Shown: positions 15,459 through 23,780 of the stretch, one piece after another
Layout of the letters: each line of letters starts with the position of its first letter
Numbering within the stretch: position 1 is the first letter of the stretch
NCBI GenBank assembly: GCA_039914625.1
Contig: JBDSOU010000206.1
Span: 1 to 28,247 of the forward strand
Reading direction: 5' to 3'
DNA length: 28,247 nucleotides
DNA from: DATEMK01 sp039914625
GTDB lineage: Bacteria > Bacteroidota > Bacteroidia > AKYH767-A > OLB10
The notes under the pieces: model-generated
Databases searched by the model: none
What the model saw: the letters and a program-made list of their open reading frames with translations, nothing else
What the model was told of the DNA's origin: nothing
Translations under genes and position numbers: made by a program

Positions 15459-18080
15459 ATGAAAAAAATTTTACTACTTTTTCTTCCGGCAATTTTTACT
15501 TCACTCTTTGTACATGCTACACATAACAGGGCAGGCGAAATTACTTTCAAACAGTTAAACGGTTTAAATTACGAAATCACCATTGTTACTTATACCAAAA
15601 ATTCTGCTCCGGCCGACCGCCCTTATCTTCCAATTAACTGGGGTGACGGAACATCTGACTCATTACCGAGAATTAATGGAAATGGAATTATTATAGCAAC
15701 GGACATTAAAAAAAACATTTATATCGGCACGCATGTATATCCCGGCACCTCCACTTATATTGTCAATTTTGAAGATCCCAACCGCGTTGGCGGAATTGTG
15801 AATATTCCAGGCTCAGTTAATGTCCCTTTTTACCTTGAATCAAAATTAATTATTTCGTCAGCGCTCGGATTTAATAACTCTGTCCAGCTTCTTCAACCCC
15901 CGATTGATGATGGAGCGGTTAACCAACTTTTTATTCATAATCCGAATGCTTATGATCCGGATGGAGATAGTTTATCTTATGAACTTATTGAATGTAAAGG
16001 ATCGGGAGGACTTCCTATACCGGGATTTCAGCCGTTGTCCTCCTATGCATCCGATTCATGCACAATGGATCCTGTTACAGGTGATCTCGTCTGGGATTCA
16101 CCTACATTAGTGGGAATATTCAATGTTGCTTTTCTTGTTATTGAATGGAGAAACGGTTACCGGATTGGTTATGTGGAACGCGATATGCAGATTAACATTG
16201 ATTCTTCTTCCAATCAGCCCCCATCCATCAACAATCTTCCTGATATTTGTGTATCAGCCGGAACACTTATCAGTTTTAACGTTTCAGCAACTGATCCTAA
16301 CAATGATGCTTTAACATTAACTGCAACGGGAGCACCTTTTTCGTTTAATCCTGATTCTGCACAGTTTCCAATTGCCACGGGTGTTGGCAGCGCCAGCAGC
16401 ACGTTTACCTGGCAAACAACATGTACACATGTCCGCAAGCAACCTTACTTAATTACATTTAAAGCAAAAGATAGTAATCTGCAAGTAAATCTTGCCGATT
16501 TAAAAACAATTAGAATTACAGTGGTTGCACCATCGCCTAAAAATCCGGCAGCAGCTCCGCTTGGAAGTTCTATAAAATTAAATTGGGATAAAGAAGTTTG
16601 TGATGTCTTTCCTGATACTGCAAAAGGATATTATATTTATCGCAGAAATGGATACTACGGATTCATACCTGCTTTATGCGAAACTGGAGTTCCGGCTTAC
16701 ACCGGCTACACGAAAATCGGAACTGTACCCGGAGTAAATAACATAACTTTTACTGACAATAATAATGGCGCAGGACTTGTGCCGGGTGTTGACTATTGTT
16801 ACATGATTGTAGCTTATTTTAAAGACGGTGCACTAAGTTATGCTTCATTAGAAGTTTGCACGCATCTCAAGAAAGATATTCCTGTGATCACTAATGTGAG
16901 TGTTGATAGCACAGATGCCAATAATGGAAGAGTATTTGTTGCATGGTCAAAGCCGACTGAACTTGATACCATTCAATTTCCGGGACCTTTTGAATACAGG
17001 CTTTACAGATCCTCAACTATTAATGGCGATAATCCGTTGTTTGTAACTTCATTAAATGACCTGAACGATACAACTTATCTTGATACAGGACGAAATACTG
17101 CAACCAGTCCCTGTTCGTATGTAATTGAATTGCACAATACAGCTAACAGATTAATTGGTAAAACGCAGGTGGCATCGGCCCCGTTTCTTTCCATCTCTCC
17201 AACTGATCATAAATTAAATTTAAGCTGGCAGTTGAATGTTCCGTGGCATAACGACACGTATATTATTTATAGAGAAAATACCGCCACCAGTTTATGGGAT
17301 TCCATAGGTTCGGTAACATCACAAACTTTTTCTGATACGGGTTTGGTAAACGGAACGCAATATTGTTATTATATAAAAAGTGACGGAAGTTATTCAAGTC
17401 CGGGTTTTGTTGATCCTATTATTAATTTTTCTCAGCGCGCGTGCTCCATTCCTTATGATAATGTACCACCTTGCATGTCTGAACTTGATACGGTGAATTT
17501 TGACTGCGGTTCTGCTCACATAAACTTTAAATGGGAAAAACCTGATATTTCATGCGCTTCAGATCTGGATCATTACACTATTTATTATTCTCCGTTTGAC
17601 GGAGCACCTTATGAAATATTACTTACCATCAGCGATCCCGGCATTCTGGTAAAAACATTTGAAAATGATACCTCCATTGCCGGCTGCTATTATATTACAG
17701 CAACCGATACAAATGGAAATGAAAGTGAACACCTCAATGAAATTTGTGTGGACAATTGTCCCTGTTTTGAAATACCCAATATTTTTACTCCTGACGGAAA
17801 CAGCAAAAATGATCTCTTACTCTCTTTTGATTTGCCATGCCGTTATGTAAAAGATATTGATCTGCATATTTATAACCGTTGGGGACAGGAAGTTTTTGCC
17901 ACCAGTGATCGTGACATTAAATGGAATGGAAAAGTGGATAATACCGGTAAGCTTTGTCCGGATGATGTATACTATTACCTATGTACAGTAAATGAAATTT
18001 ATCGAAGTGGTATCAAATCACGCGCATTGAAACCGGGCTTTATTCAAATTCTAAGCAACACCAACGGGGTAATTAAATAA
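15459..18080 (+). CDS. large surface protein with FN3-like domains and type B T9SS sorting domain
   Basis: A secreted, probably adhesive or structural protein, 873 aa. It has a signal peptide (1-20, ending FVHA) and an N-terminal domain starting THNRAGEITF with INWGDGTSD, a form common at the start of Bacteroidota proteins of this class. An Ig/cadherin-like segment (about 240-355) follows, then several fibronectin III-like units marked by KGYYIYRRNG, FEYRLYRSS and DTYIIYREN. A Cys-rich stretch precedes a type B gliding-motility-associated domain (about 775-873; IPNIFTPDGNSKND, LHIYNRWGQEVF, DDVYYYLCTV). It is divergent from the NHL-repeat/SprF-OmpA operon and has no SprF gene of its own nearby, so it may share that partner. 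Riboflavin synthase follows after 6 bp on the same strand. Binding target unknown. Confidence 0.88.
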   Translation: MKKILLLFLPAIFTSLFVHATHNRAGEITFKQLNGLNYEITIVTYTKNSAPADRPYLPINWGDGTSDSLPRINGNGIIIATDIKKNIYIGTHVYPGTSTYIVNFEDPNRVGGIVNIPGSVNVPFYLESKLIISSALGFNNSVQLLQPPIDDGAVNQLFIHNPNAYDPDGDSLSYELIECKGSGGLPIPGFQPLSSYASDSCTMDPVTGDLVWDSPTLVGIFNVAFLVIEWRNGYRIGYVERDMQINIDSSSNQPPSINNLPDICVSAGTLISFNVSATDPNNDALTLTATGAPFSFNPDSAQFPIATGVGSASSTFTWQTTCTHVRKQPYLITFKAKDSNLQVNLADLKTIRITVVAPSPKNPAAAPLGSSIKLNWDKEVCDVFPDTAKGYYIYRRNGYYGFIPALCETGVPAYTGYTKIGTVPGVNNITFTDNNNGAGLVPGVDYCYMIVAYFKDGALSYASLEVCTHLKKDIPVITNVSVDSTDANNGRVFVAWSKPTELDTIQFPGPFEYRLYRSSTINGDNPLFVTSLNDLNDTTYLDTGRNTATSPCSYVIELHNTANRLIGKTQVASAPFLSISPTDHKLNLSWQLNVPWHNDTYIIYRENTATSLWDSIGSVTSQTFSDTGLVNGTQYCYYIKSDGSYSSPGFVDPIINFSQRACSIPYDNVPPCMSELDTVNFDCGSAHINFKWEKPDISCASDLDHYTIYYSPFDGAPYEILLTISDPGILVKTFENDTSIAGCYYITATDTNGNESEHLNEICVDNCPCFEIPNIFTPDGNSKNDLLLSFDLPCRYVKDIDLHIYNRWGQEVFATSDRDIKWNGKVDNTGKLCPDDVYYYLCTVNEIYRSGIKSRALKPGFIQILSNTNGVIK

Positions 18081-18086
18081 TTTTTG

Positions 18087-18701
18087 ATGTTCACCGGTAT
18101 TGTTGAAACGATAGGTGAAGTTATTGCTCTTGAAAAAAAAGGAGCCAACTTGAATTTTCAGGTCAGATCAAAAATTTCTCATGAGTTAAAAATTGACCAG
18201 AGTGTTTCACACAATGGCGTTTGCCTTACTGTAATTAAAACTGAGGGCGATACACACATTGTTACAGCTATTGGTGAAACATTACAGAAAACAAACCTTG
18301 CCAGGCTAAAAATAAATGATCTGATAAATCTTGAACGCAGTTTGACGATGAACGGAAGATTAGACGGACACCTTGTTCAGGGGCATGTGGATCAGACGGC
18401 AGTTTGTAAAAATACAGAAGACCAAAACGGAAGCAGGCTTTTTGTTTTTGAATATGAAGCGGTAAAAAATAATATTACTGTAGAAAAAGGCTCAATAAGT
18501 ATTAATGGAGTGAGTCTCACGGTAGTTAATTCCCCACAAAAGGACGGACAGGACCAAAAGAATTATATTTCAGTGGCAATTATTCCGTACACTTTTGAAA
18601 ACACTACTTTCAAATTTCTTAAACCGGGTGATTTTGTCAACCTGGAATTTGACATCATAGGAAAATATGTGGCGAAAATTATGGAGGAAAGGGAAGCCTG
18701 A
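18087..18701 (+). CDS. ribE: riboflavin synthase, alpha subunit
   Basis: Catalyses dismutation of two 6,7-dimethyl-8-ribityllumazine molecules to riboflavin, the last step of the pathway, as a cytosolic homotrimer. The 204-aa length is normal. The two homologous lumazine-binding barrels are visible: the first starts MFTGIVETIGE and holds SVSHNGVCLTV; the second starts near residue 97 with GHLVQGHVDQT and holds GSISINGVSLTVV. A C-terminal helix closes the protein. I start at ATG 18087, giving the family N-terminus MFTGIVE, rather than at the TTG just before it. It lies 6 bp after the stop of the large surface protein and has no promoter of its own that I can see. Cotranscription is likely although the functions are unrelated. 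Other rib genes are not in the window. Confidence 0.95.
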   Translation: MFTGIVETIGEVIALEKKGANLNFQVRSKISHELKIDQSVSHNGVCLTVIKTEGDTHIVTAIGETLQKTNLARLKINDLINLERSLTMNGRLDGHLVQGHVDQTAVCKNTEDQNGSRLFVFEYEAVKNNITVEKGSISINGVSLTVVNSPQKDGQDQKNYISVAIIPYTFENTTFKFLKPGDFVNLEFDIIGKYVAKIMEEREA

Positions 18702-18715
18702 TAATTTACTTTTTC

Positions 18716-18727
18716 GAAACATGTTTC
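18716..18727. repeat. 12-bp perfect palindrome after ribE
   Basis: GAAACATGTTTC is a perfect palindrome 15 bp after the ribE stop, flanked by GAAGC (18693-18697) and GCTTC (18729-18733) and followed on the plus strand by a T-rich stretch. It may be a weak bipartite terminator or a dimeric protein-binding site. Confidence 0.3.
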
Positions 18728-18841
18728 TGCTTCATTTTTATTTTGCTTAATTACTCAAAAAATAAAACATTGACCTTAAGTTGTGGCCGTGCTGACTCCT
18801 GCTTAGAAGGATTCTGATCGGAAATTTGAGGTGTGAGCCTC

Positions 18842-18867
18842 TAACTTTGAACCTTTTCCTATCTTTG
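18842..18867 (+). promoter_or_regulatory. two candidate -7 boxes upstream of ftsX
   Basis: TAACTTTG (18842-18849) and TATCTTTG (18860-18867) both match TAnnTTTG exactly. The nearest TTTG (18825-18828) is only 13 nt before the first box and 31 nt before the second, so neither has an ideal -33 partner. The second box would give a leader of about 15 nt before the GTG start at 18887. Confidence 0.5.
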
Positions 18868-18886
18868 CGCGCAATAAAAAAATCAC

Positions 18887-19762
18887 GTGTCAGAAGAAGG
18901 AAACAGACTTGCAAAAAAAGCGATTCGCTCATCTTATCTTTCTTCTGTAGTGAGTATTTCACTCGTGTTGTTTCTTATTGGCATATTGGGAATTTTGGTT
19001 TTGAATGCAAAAAGACTTTCAGATTATTTTAAAGAAAATTTCCAAGTGACAATGCAGTTGAAACCAGATGCAAAAGACGAAGATATTCATGCACTGCTAT
19101 TATCTGTTTCATCCGACAGGTTTGTGCATTCTGCAACTCTTGTCACCAAAGATGAAGCTGCAAAAAAATTATCTGCTGAACTGGGAGAAGATTTTGTTTC
19201 GTTTCTCGGTAAAAATCCTTTGTCAAACACTATTGATGTTACGTTCAAAGCAGCCTTTGCAGAGAATGTTACGATAGAAAATTTTGTAGCATCTTACAGT
19301 GGCAATAAGTACGTGCAGGAAATAAGATACGAACATTCATTGATGGAAACGATTAATAAAAACCTGCGCAGAATCAGCCTGATTATTTTAGGATTCGGGG
19401 CATTGCTGTTTTTTATAATGGGGGTGCTTATCAATCATACTATCAGGCTTTCACTTTATGCAAGACGGTTACTGATAAAAAGCATGCAATTAGTAGGTGC
19501 TACACGTGGTTTTATCCGTAAACCACTTTTGAAAAAAGGTATTCTGAGCGGATTGTATGGAGCCATTGCAGCTAATATTTTATTGATGGGATTGTTGTAT
19601 TTTGCGCAAAAACAAATTCCTGAATTATTCGGAATGCAGGATATGAAATTAATGGTCACGCTTATGGGATCCGTTATTATTGCAGGAATTTTAATTTCCG
19701 GGGTAAGCACTTTACTGGCAGTAAATAAATACCTGAGCAAAAGAGCGGACGAATTGTTTTGA
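18887..19762 (+). CDS. ftsX: cell division ABC-type permease FtsX
   Basis: The membrane partner of the FtsE ATPase, which in other bacteria controls peptidoglycan hydrolases at the division site. Its 291 aa give the standard four-helix layout. There is one transmembrane segment near residues 22-42 and an extracytoplasmic domain (about 45-160; NFQVTMQLKPDAKDED, then NPLSNTIDVTF). Three C-terminal transmembrane segments form the FtsX/MacB-like permease core, with LYARRLLIKSMQLVGATRGFI at its centre (read as LYARRLLIKSM and QLVGATRGFI). Translation starts at GTG; there is no in-frame ATG giving the full first helix. ftsE is not adjacent, as is usual in Bacteroidota. It leads a four-gene run with DUF3098 (24 bp later), uppP and truB. 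Confidence 0.92.
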   Translation: MSEEGNRLAKKAIRSSYLSSVVSISLVLFLIGILGILVLNAKRLSDYFKENFQVTMQLKPDAKDEDIHALLLSVSSDRFVHSATLVTKDEAAKKLSAELGEDFVSFLGKNPLSNTIDVTFKAAFAENVTIENFVASYSGNKYVQEIRYEHSLMETINKNLRRISLIILGFGALLFFIMGVLINHTIRLSLYARRLLIKSMQLVGATRGFIRKPLLKKGILSGLYGAIAANILLMGLLYFAQKQIPELFGMQDMKLMVTLMGSVIIAGILISGVSTLLAVNKYLSKRADELF

Positions 19763-19786
19763 ATAAAAAAATAAAAAAATAAAATC

Positions 19787-20059
19787 ATGGCAGCGCCAAA
19801 AGAAAAGCCCAAACCAGTAAAAAAAGAAACGGCAATAAAAACAGATTTTGCTTTCGGCAAAATTAATTATACGCTGATGCTTACCGGAATCAGTTTAATT
19901 ATTTTAGGATTCATGCTCATGGCAGGAGGAAAATCTGATGATCCCAAAATTTTTAATCCTGAGGTATTCAGTTTTCGCAGAATTACCCTTGCTCCGATAG
20001 TTGTAATGGCGGGCTTTATTTTAAACATTTATGCTATTGTAAAAAAAGCGAAAGACTAA
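19787..20059 (+). CDS. DUF3098 small membrane protein
   Basis: A 90-aa inner-membrane protein of unknown function, found in Bacteroidota between ftsX and uppP. The N-terminal 25 residues are Lys/Pro-rich and cytoplasmic-looking (KEKPKPVKKE). Two hydrophobic helices follow, around 33-48 (LTGISLIILGFMLMAGG) and 68-83 (APIVVMAGFILNIYAI), joined by a short loop with KIFNPEVFSFRR. It ends in a basic KKAKD tail, as expected for a hairpin with both ends inside. Its place between a divisome permease and the lipid carrier phosphatase suggests an envelope-biogenesis role. This is inference from gene order only. Confidence 0.88.
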   Translation: MAAPKEKPKPVKKETAIKTDFAFGKINYTLMLTGISLIILGFMLMAGGKSDDPKIFNPEVFSFRRITLAPIVVMAGFILNIYAIVKKAKD

Positions 20060-20071
20060 AATGATTTGAGG

Positions 20072-20148
20072 TTAAATTACCAATTACCAATTACCAATTA
20101 CCAATTTCTAACTTCTAACTTCCAATTTCTAATTTCCAGCTTCTAACT
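20072..20148. repeat. 7-bp tandem array filling the gap before uppP
   Basis: Eleven consecutive heptamers are in strict phase with no slips. One TTAAATT is followed by four identical ACCAATT units (20079-20106) and then six variants, TCTAACT, TCTAACT, TCCAATT, TCTAATT, TCCAGCT and TCTAACT (20107-20148). The last base of the array is also the first base of the uppP TTG start codon. The array occupies nearly all of the 88-bp gap between DUF3098 and uppP. Confidence 0.85.
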
Positions 20149-20945
20149 TGTCACTCATTCAAGCCGTCATACTCGCTATTATAGAAGGAATCACCGAGTT
20201 TCTTCCCATCTCTTCGACAGGGCACATGATCATTGCTTCTTCGGTGATGGGAATTGCAGAAGATAATTTTACAAAAACTTTTACTGTTGCTATTCAGTTT
20301 GGCGCCATCCTTTCTGTTGTGATGCTTTACTGGAAACGCTTTTTAACCGGGTTAGATTTTTATAAAAAACTGTTTGTTGCGTTTATTCCTGCTGCTGTAA
20401 TCGGAAAATTATTGGATGATTTTATTGATTCGCTTTTGGGAAATGTTTATGTTGTAGCTTACATGCTGCTGCTGGGAGGCGTGTTTCTCATTTTCCTGGA
20501 TTTTTTTGTAAAAGAAAATAAAGAAGAGCATAGTGATAAAATTTCTTATTCCTCTGCTTTCAAAATCGGATTGTTTCAATGTATTGCAATGATTCCCGGT
20601 GTGTCGAGGTCGGCAGCTACCATCGTGGGAGGAATGCTTCAAAAGCTGAACAGGAAAGCTGCTGCAGAATTTTCTTTTTTTCTTGCAGTGCCCACCATGT
20701 TTGCAGCAACTGTTTGGAAGTTGTATAAATTTTATAAAACCGGGATCGTTGTTGAATCTCACGAAGTAAATATGCTGATTGTTGGAAACATTGTTGCTTT
20801 TATTGTTGCTGCAATTGCCATTAAAAGCTTCATCGGCTTTCTTACCAAACACGGATTGAAGGTATTTGGTTATTACAGAATTATTGTCGGCTTAGCTATA
20901 ATTATACTCCTTGCATCGGGTGTGGACCTAAAAATTATCAGTTAA
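20148..20945 (+). CDS. uppP: undecaprenyl-diphosphatase UppP (BacA)
   Basis: An integral membrane phosphatase that turns undecaprenyl diphosphate into undecaprenyl phosphate, recycling the carrier for peptidoglycan and surface glycan synthesis; high expression gives bacitracin resistance in other species. Its 265 aa are standard. Both catalytic motifs are intact: EGITEFLPISSTGH (Glu13, Glu17, His26) near the N-terminus, and PGVSRSAATIVGG with Arg154. About eight hydrophobic segments are visible. The N-terminus MSLIQAVILAIIEG matches the family, so the TTG at 20148 is the only suitable start. That codon shares its first base with the 7-bp repeat array upstream, leaving no ordinary leader. The gene should be read through from ftsX and DUF3098, with truB 44 bp later. 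Confidence 0.93.
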   Translation: MSLIQAVILAIIEGITEFLPISSTGHMIIASSVMGIAEDNFTKTFTVAIQFGAILSVVMLYWKRFLTGLDFYKKLFVAFIPAAVIGKLLDDFIDSLLGNVYVVAYMLLLGGVFLIFLDFFVKENKEEHSDKISYSSAFKIGLFQCIAMIPGVSRSAATIVGGMLQKLNRKAAAEFSFFLAVPTMFAATVWKLYKFYKTGIVVESHEVNMLIVGNIVAFIVAAIAIKSFIGFLTKHGLKVFGYYRIIVGLAIIILLASGVDLKIIS

Positions 20946-20989
20946 CAATTCTTTTTCTGCTGTCAGCAACAGATTTGGAATAATCAGGA

Positions 20990-21703
20990 ATGAATTTCAA
21001 GATGGATTTTCAAAAAGGAGAACTGCTCCTCATTAATAAACCATATCAGTGGACTTCTTTTGATGTCGTGAATAAAGTGCGGAATATTTTAAAGAAAATT
21101 CCCACAGAAGATTCAACAACTTCAGGTCTTAAAGTAGGACATGCAGGAACACTTGATCCTTTGGCAACAGGACTTTTAATTATTTGCACAGGAAGACTCA
21201 CTAAAGAAATTGATACGTACCAGGCACAGGAAAAAGAATATTCGGGAAGTTTTTATCTTGGAGCAACAACACCTTCTCATGATCTTGAGACAAGTATTGA
21301 TCATCAATTTGATAGTTCACATATAACTGATGAATTGATTTTTGAAACAACAAAAAAATTTCAGGGAAAAATTTTTCAAATACCACCTTCATATTCTGCA
21401 ATAAAAATTAATGGTCAACGTGCCTACGAAAAAGCGCGAAAAGGGAAAGAAATAAAGCTTGAACCAAGAGAAATTTTTATGAAAGAATTTGAAATCACAC
21501 AAATAGAAATGCCTTTGGTTCATTTTCGCATTGTGTGCAGCAAAGGCACCTATATTCGTTCTGTTGCAAATGATTTTGGCATAGCATTAAATTCAGGAGC
21601 ATATCTTGCTTCGCTGTGCAGGACACGAATAGGAAATTTTAAATTGGAAGATGCAATGAGCATAGAAGAGTTTGTTGAAAAATTTCAAATCGCAATAGTT
21701 TAA
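20990..21703 (+). CDS. truB: tRNA pseudouridine(55) synthase TruB
   Basis: Converts uridine 55 to pseudouridine in the T-psi-C arm of tRNAs, in the cytosol. Its 237 aa cover the catalytic domain. Clear motifs are LLLINKPYQWTSFDVV at the N-terminus, the catalytic GTLDPLATG with nucleophile Asp56, QIPPSYSAIKINGQRAY in the substrate-binding part, and CSKGTYIRSVANDFG near residue 180. The start may be ATG 20990 or ATG 21002; the second gives MDFQKGELLL, which also fits the family. A short polar insertion (PTEDSTTSG) lies before the catalytic loop. It is the last gene of the ftsX run and meets dut head-on with only 2 bp between their stop codons. Confidence 0.95.
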   Translation: MNFKMDFQKGELLLINKPYQWTSFDVVNKVRNILKKIPTEDSTTSGLKVGHAGTLDPLATGLLIICTGRLTKEIDTYQAQEKEYSGSFYLGATTPSHDLETSIDHQFDSSHITDELIFETTKKFQGKIFQIPPSYSAIKINGQRAYEKARKGKEIKLEPREIFMKEFEITQIEMPLVHFRIVCSKGTYIRSVANDFGIALNSGAYLASLCRTRIGNFKLEDAMSIEEFVEKFQIAIV

Positions 21704-21705
21704 AT

Positions 21706-22143
21706 TTACTTTTTTCCTGTACTTCCAAACCCTCCTGCTCCTCTTTCTGAGTTCAATAATTCATCAGCAATTTCCCACACCACTCTTTCGTGTTTTGAAA
21801 CAATCATTTGTGCAATGCGGTCTCCGTCATGAATAGTGAAAGGCTGATCAGAAAGACTAACCAAAATTACTTTTAGCTCTCCGCGGTAATCGGCATCAAT
21901 AGTTCCCGGTGAGTTTAAAACAGTAATTCCGTTTTTAAATGCCAGCCCGCTGCGTGGGCGAATCTGCGCTTCATGACCAATAGGCAATTCAATAAATAAT
22001 CCTGTAGGGATGAGAGAACGTTGCAATGGTTTTAACTCAATTGAAGAATCAATATTCGCACGCAAATCCATTCCTGCCGATGCAAGTGTTTCGTAAGATG
22101 GTAATGCATGACGGGAGTTGTTAATGATTTTAACTTTCAGCAT
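21706..22143 (-). CDS. dut: deoxyuridine 5'-triphosphate nucleotidohydrolase
   Basis: Hydrolyses dUTP to dUMP and pyrophosphate, keeping uracil out of DNA and supplying the thymidylate precursor. At 145 aa it is a typical trimeric dUTPase with all five motifs: AGMDLRA (23-29), PRSGLA (63-68), GTIDADYRGE (80-89, with the catalytic Asp), GDRIAQM (107-113) and the C-terminal glycine-rich lid RGAGGFGSTG (134-143). It follows the flippase gene by 42 bp on the same strand but has its own promoter at the end of that gene. There is no room for a terminator between it and the convergent truB. Confidence 0.95.
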   Translation of the reverse strand: MLKVKIINNSRHALPSYETLASAGMDLRANIDSSIELKPLQRSLIPTGLFIELPIGHEAQIRPRSGLAFKNGITVLNSPGTIDADYRGELKVILVSLSDQPFTIHDGDRIAQMIVSKHERVVWEIADELLNSERGAGGFGSTGKK

Positions 22144-22171
22144 ATATTTATTAATAATAATTTTGAGATTA

Positions 22172-22200
22172 CAAACTTATAAATATTAAGCTTGTTTCAA
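22172..22200 (-). promoter_or_regulatory. promoter of dut
   Basis: On the minus strand a TTG (22198-22200) is followed after 18 nt by TAAGTTTG (22172-22179), an exact -7 box. The TTG lies inside the last codons of the flippase gene. The dut ATG at 22143 is 28 nt beyond the -7 box. Confidence 0.65.
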
Positions 22201-23664
22201 TTTCGGTTTTTCGAGCACAAAAATAAAACCTGCAAATGCCAGCAGCAACACAGTGTTGATAACAAATCCTGTTACTTCTCCTGGTTTTAATAATTTTTCA
22301 ATTCCTAACCCTGCGAAATAAATTAATAGCGATAAACCAATGAAAGTAAAATTACGCGGCAGATCATAATCAATGGAAAAATATTTTTGCCCGGTGATGT
22401 AAGACAATACCATCATTGCTGCATATACAATAAGTGTAGCCCAAGCAGCACCCATGTATCCCATCAATGGGATTAACCACCAAAGAAGAATGATTGTAAG
22501 CACAGCACCGAAAATTGAAAAGTAAGCTCCGAAGCGGGTTTGCCCGGTGAGCTTGTACCACATGGAAAGGTTATAAAAAATTCCAAGGCACATATTTGCC
22601 AACAGTAAAATCGGAACAACACCAACTCCTTTTCTAAAATCTTCCCCGATAAATAATTTAAAAATGTCAATGTATAACATCACCACAAGAAAAATGAAAG
22701 AGCAGGTAATGACAAAATATTTCATCACACGTGCATACACCACTTTGTTGTTTTCATTTTTATACTGGCTGAAAAAAAAAGGTTCTGCAGCATAACGGAA
22801 GGTCTGGATGAATAAAGTCATTATAATGGAAAGCTTATAACATGCACTATAAATTCCGAGTTGCTTCAAAGCTATCGCTTTATCAGGGGCAAGATATTTA
22901 TACACTGCACGGTCAAAAGTTTCATTTACCATTCCGGCAAAACCTGCAATTAATAGAGGAATGCAATAAATAATCATCTGCTTCCACAGGATAGAATCAA
23001 ATTCAATCCTCAACCCTCTGAATTGAGGAATCAAAAACAATAATGTAACAATGCTGGCAATCAGGTTAGAAATAAATACATATCCGATTCCAATTTTAGG
23101 CGAGTAAACTAAATCAGTCAGCTCTTTAAAAAAACCTTGTTCATGAATCCATTTCGGACACAGCACAAGAAAAAAAATATTGAATCCTATGTTTACAAAA
23201 ATGTTAACCATTTTAATTCCTGCAAAACGTTTGGCTTTATTTTGCTGGCGCAATTGTGCAAATGGCAAAGCGCAGAGCGTGTCTAATGCGAGAATTAAAG
23301 CAAACCATGTAATATATTCTGGATGTTTGGGATATTGAATCCAGTTTGCAATTGAAGTTGAAAAAAGTATCAATAAACCCGAAAGAAAAAATGAACTAGT
23401 GAATAAAGATAGTACTCCTGTTGAATAAACTTTATTCCTGTCTGTTTCTTTTTCTGAGAAATGAAAAAAAGAAGTTTCCATTCCATACGTAAAAAGAATC
23501 ATGATGAAACTTACATAGGCAAATAATTCTGAAACAATTCCGTATTCTGACGGGGTAAAAATGCGTGTATAAAAAGGAACAAGCAGATAATTGAGCAGGC
23601 GACCAATGATACTGCTCAGCCCGTAAATGGCTGTTTGCCCTGCAAGTTTCCTGATGGAACCCAA
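22186..23664 (-). CDS. polysaccharide flippase (Wzx/MOP superfamily)
   Basis: A polytopic inner-membrane protein, 492 aa, of the oligosaccharide/lipid flippase family, which moves undecaprenyl-linked glycan units to the periplasmic side. The N-terminus KLAGQTAIYGLSSIIGRLLNYLLVPFYTRIF (in family blocks LAGQTAIYGLSSI and GRLLNYLLVPFYTR), the EYGIVSELFAYVSF segment and some 12-14 hydrophobic stretches identify the group. A C-terminal polysaccharide-synthesis domain with YKLTGQTRFGAYFS follows. The start is TTG at 23664; no ATG gives the conserved N-terminus, and an 8-bp repeat array begins 4 nt upstream of it. Its substrate may be a glycan begun by the WecA-like enzyme (9685-10773), but this is only inferred from shared lipid chemistry. 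Confidence 0.88.
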   Translation of the reverse strand: MGSIRKLAGQTAIYGLSSIIGRLLNYLLVPFYTRIFTPSEYGIVSELFAYVSFIMILFTYGMETSFFHFSEKETDRNKVYSTGVLSLFTSSFFLSGLLILFSTSIANWIQYPKHPEYITWFALILALDTLCALPFAQLRQQNKAKRFAGIKMVNIFVNIGFNIFFLVLCPKWIHEQGFFKELTDLVYSPKIGIGYVFISNLIASIVTLLFLIPQFRGLRIEFDSILWKQMIIYCIPLLIAGFAGMVNETFDRAVYKYLAPDKAIALKQLGIYSACYKLSIIMTLFIQTFRYAAEPFFFSQYKNENNKVVYARVMKYFVITCSFIFLVVMLYIDIFKLFIGEDFRKGVGVVPILLLANMCLGIFYNLSMWYKLTGQTRFGAYFSIFGAVLTIILLWWLIPLMGYMGAAWATLIVYAAMMVLSYITGQKYFSIDYDLPRNFTFIGLSLLIYFAGLGIEKLLKPGEVTGFVINTVLLLAFAGFIFVLEKPKLKQA

Positions 23665-23668
23665 ATGT

Positions 23669-23780
23669 AATTATTGAGTTATTGAATGATGAGTTATTGA
23701 GTCAAATTGAAATCAAAACACAAATGAACAGCAAATTTCTTAATAACCCAATAACTCAGCAATTCATTAATTCAACAACT
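23669..23780. repeat. inverted pair of 8-bp repeat arrays
   Basis: The left arm (23669-23699) reads AATTATTG, AGTTATTG, a 7-bp AATGATG, then AGTTATTG. The right arm (23741-23780) is five exact-length octamers in the opposite orientation (for example CAATAACT and CAACAACT). The arms can pair over about 30 bp around a 41-nt spacer. Together they fill the gap between the TonB-C-like gene, whose stop overlaps the right arm, and the flippase start. The structure could act as a terminator for the former. Confidence 0.75.

Noticed and set aside
20072..20148. The heptamer array as a CRISPR-like or minisatellite coding repeat
   Set aside because: Units are only 7 bp with no spacers, and no conserved protein reads through it; it lies strictly between two well-defined genes.
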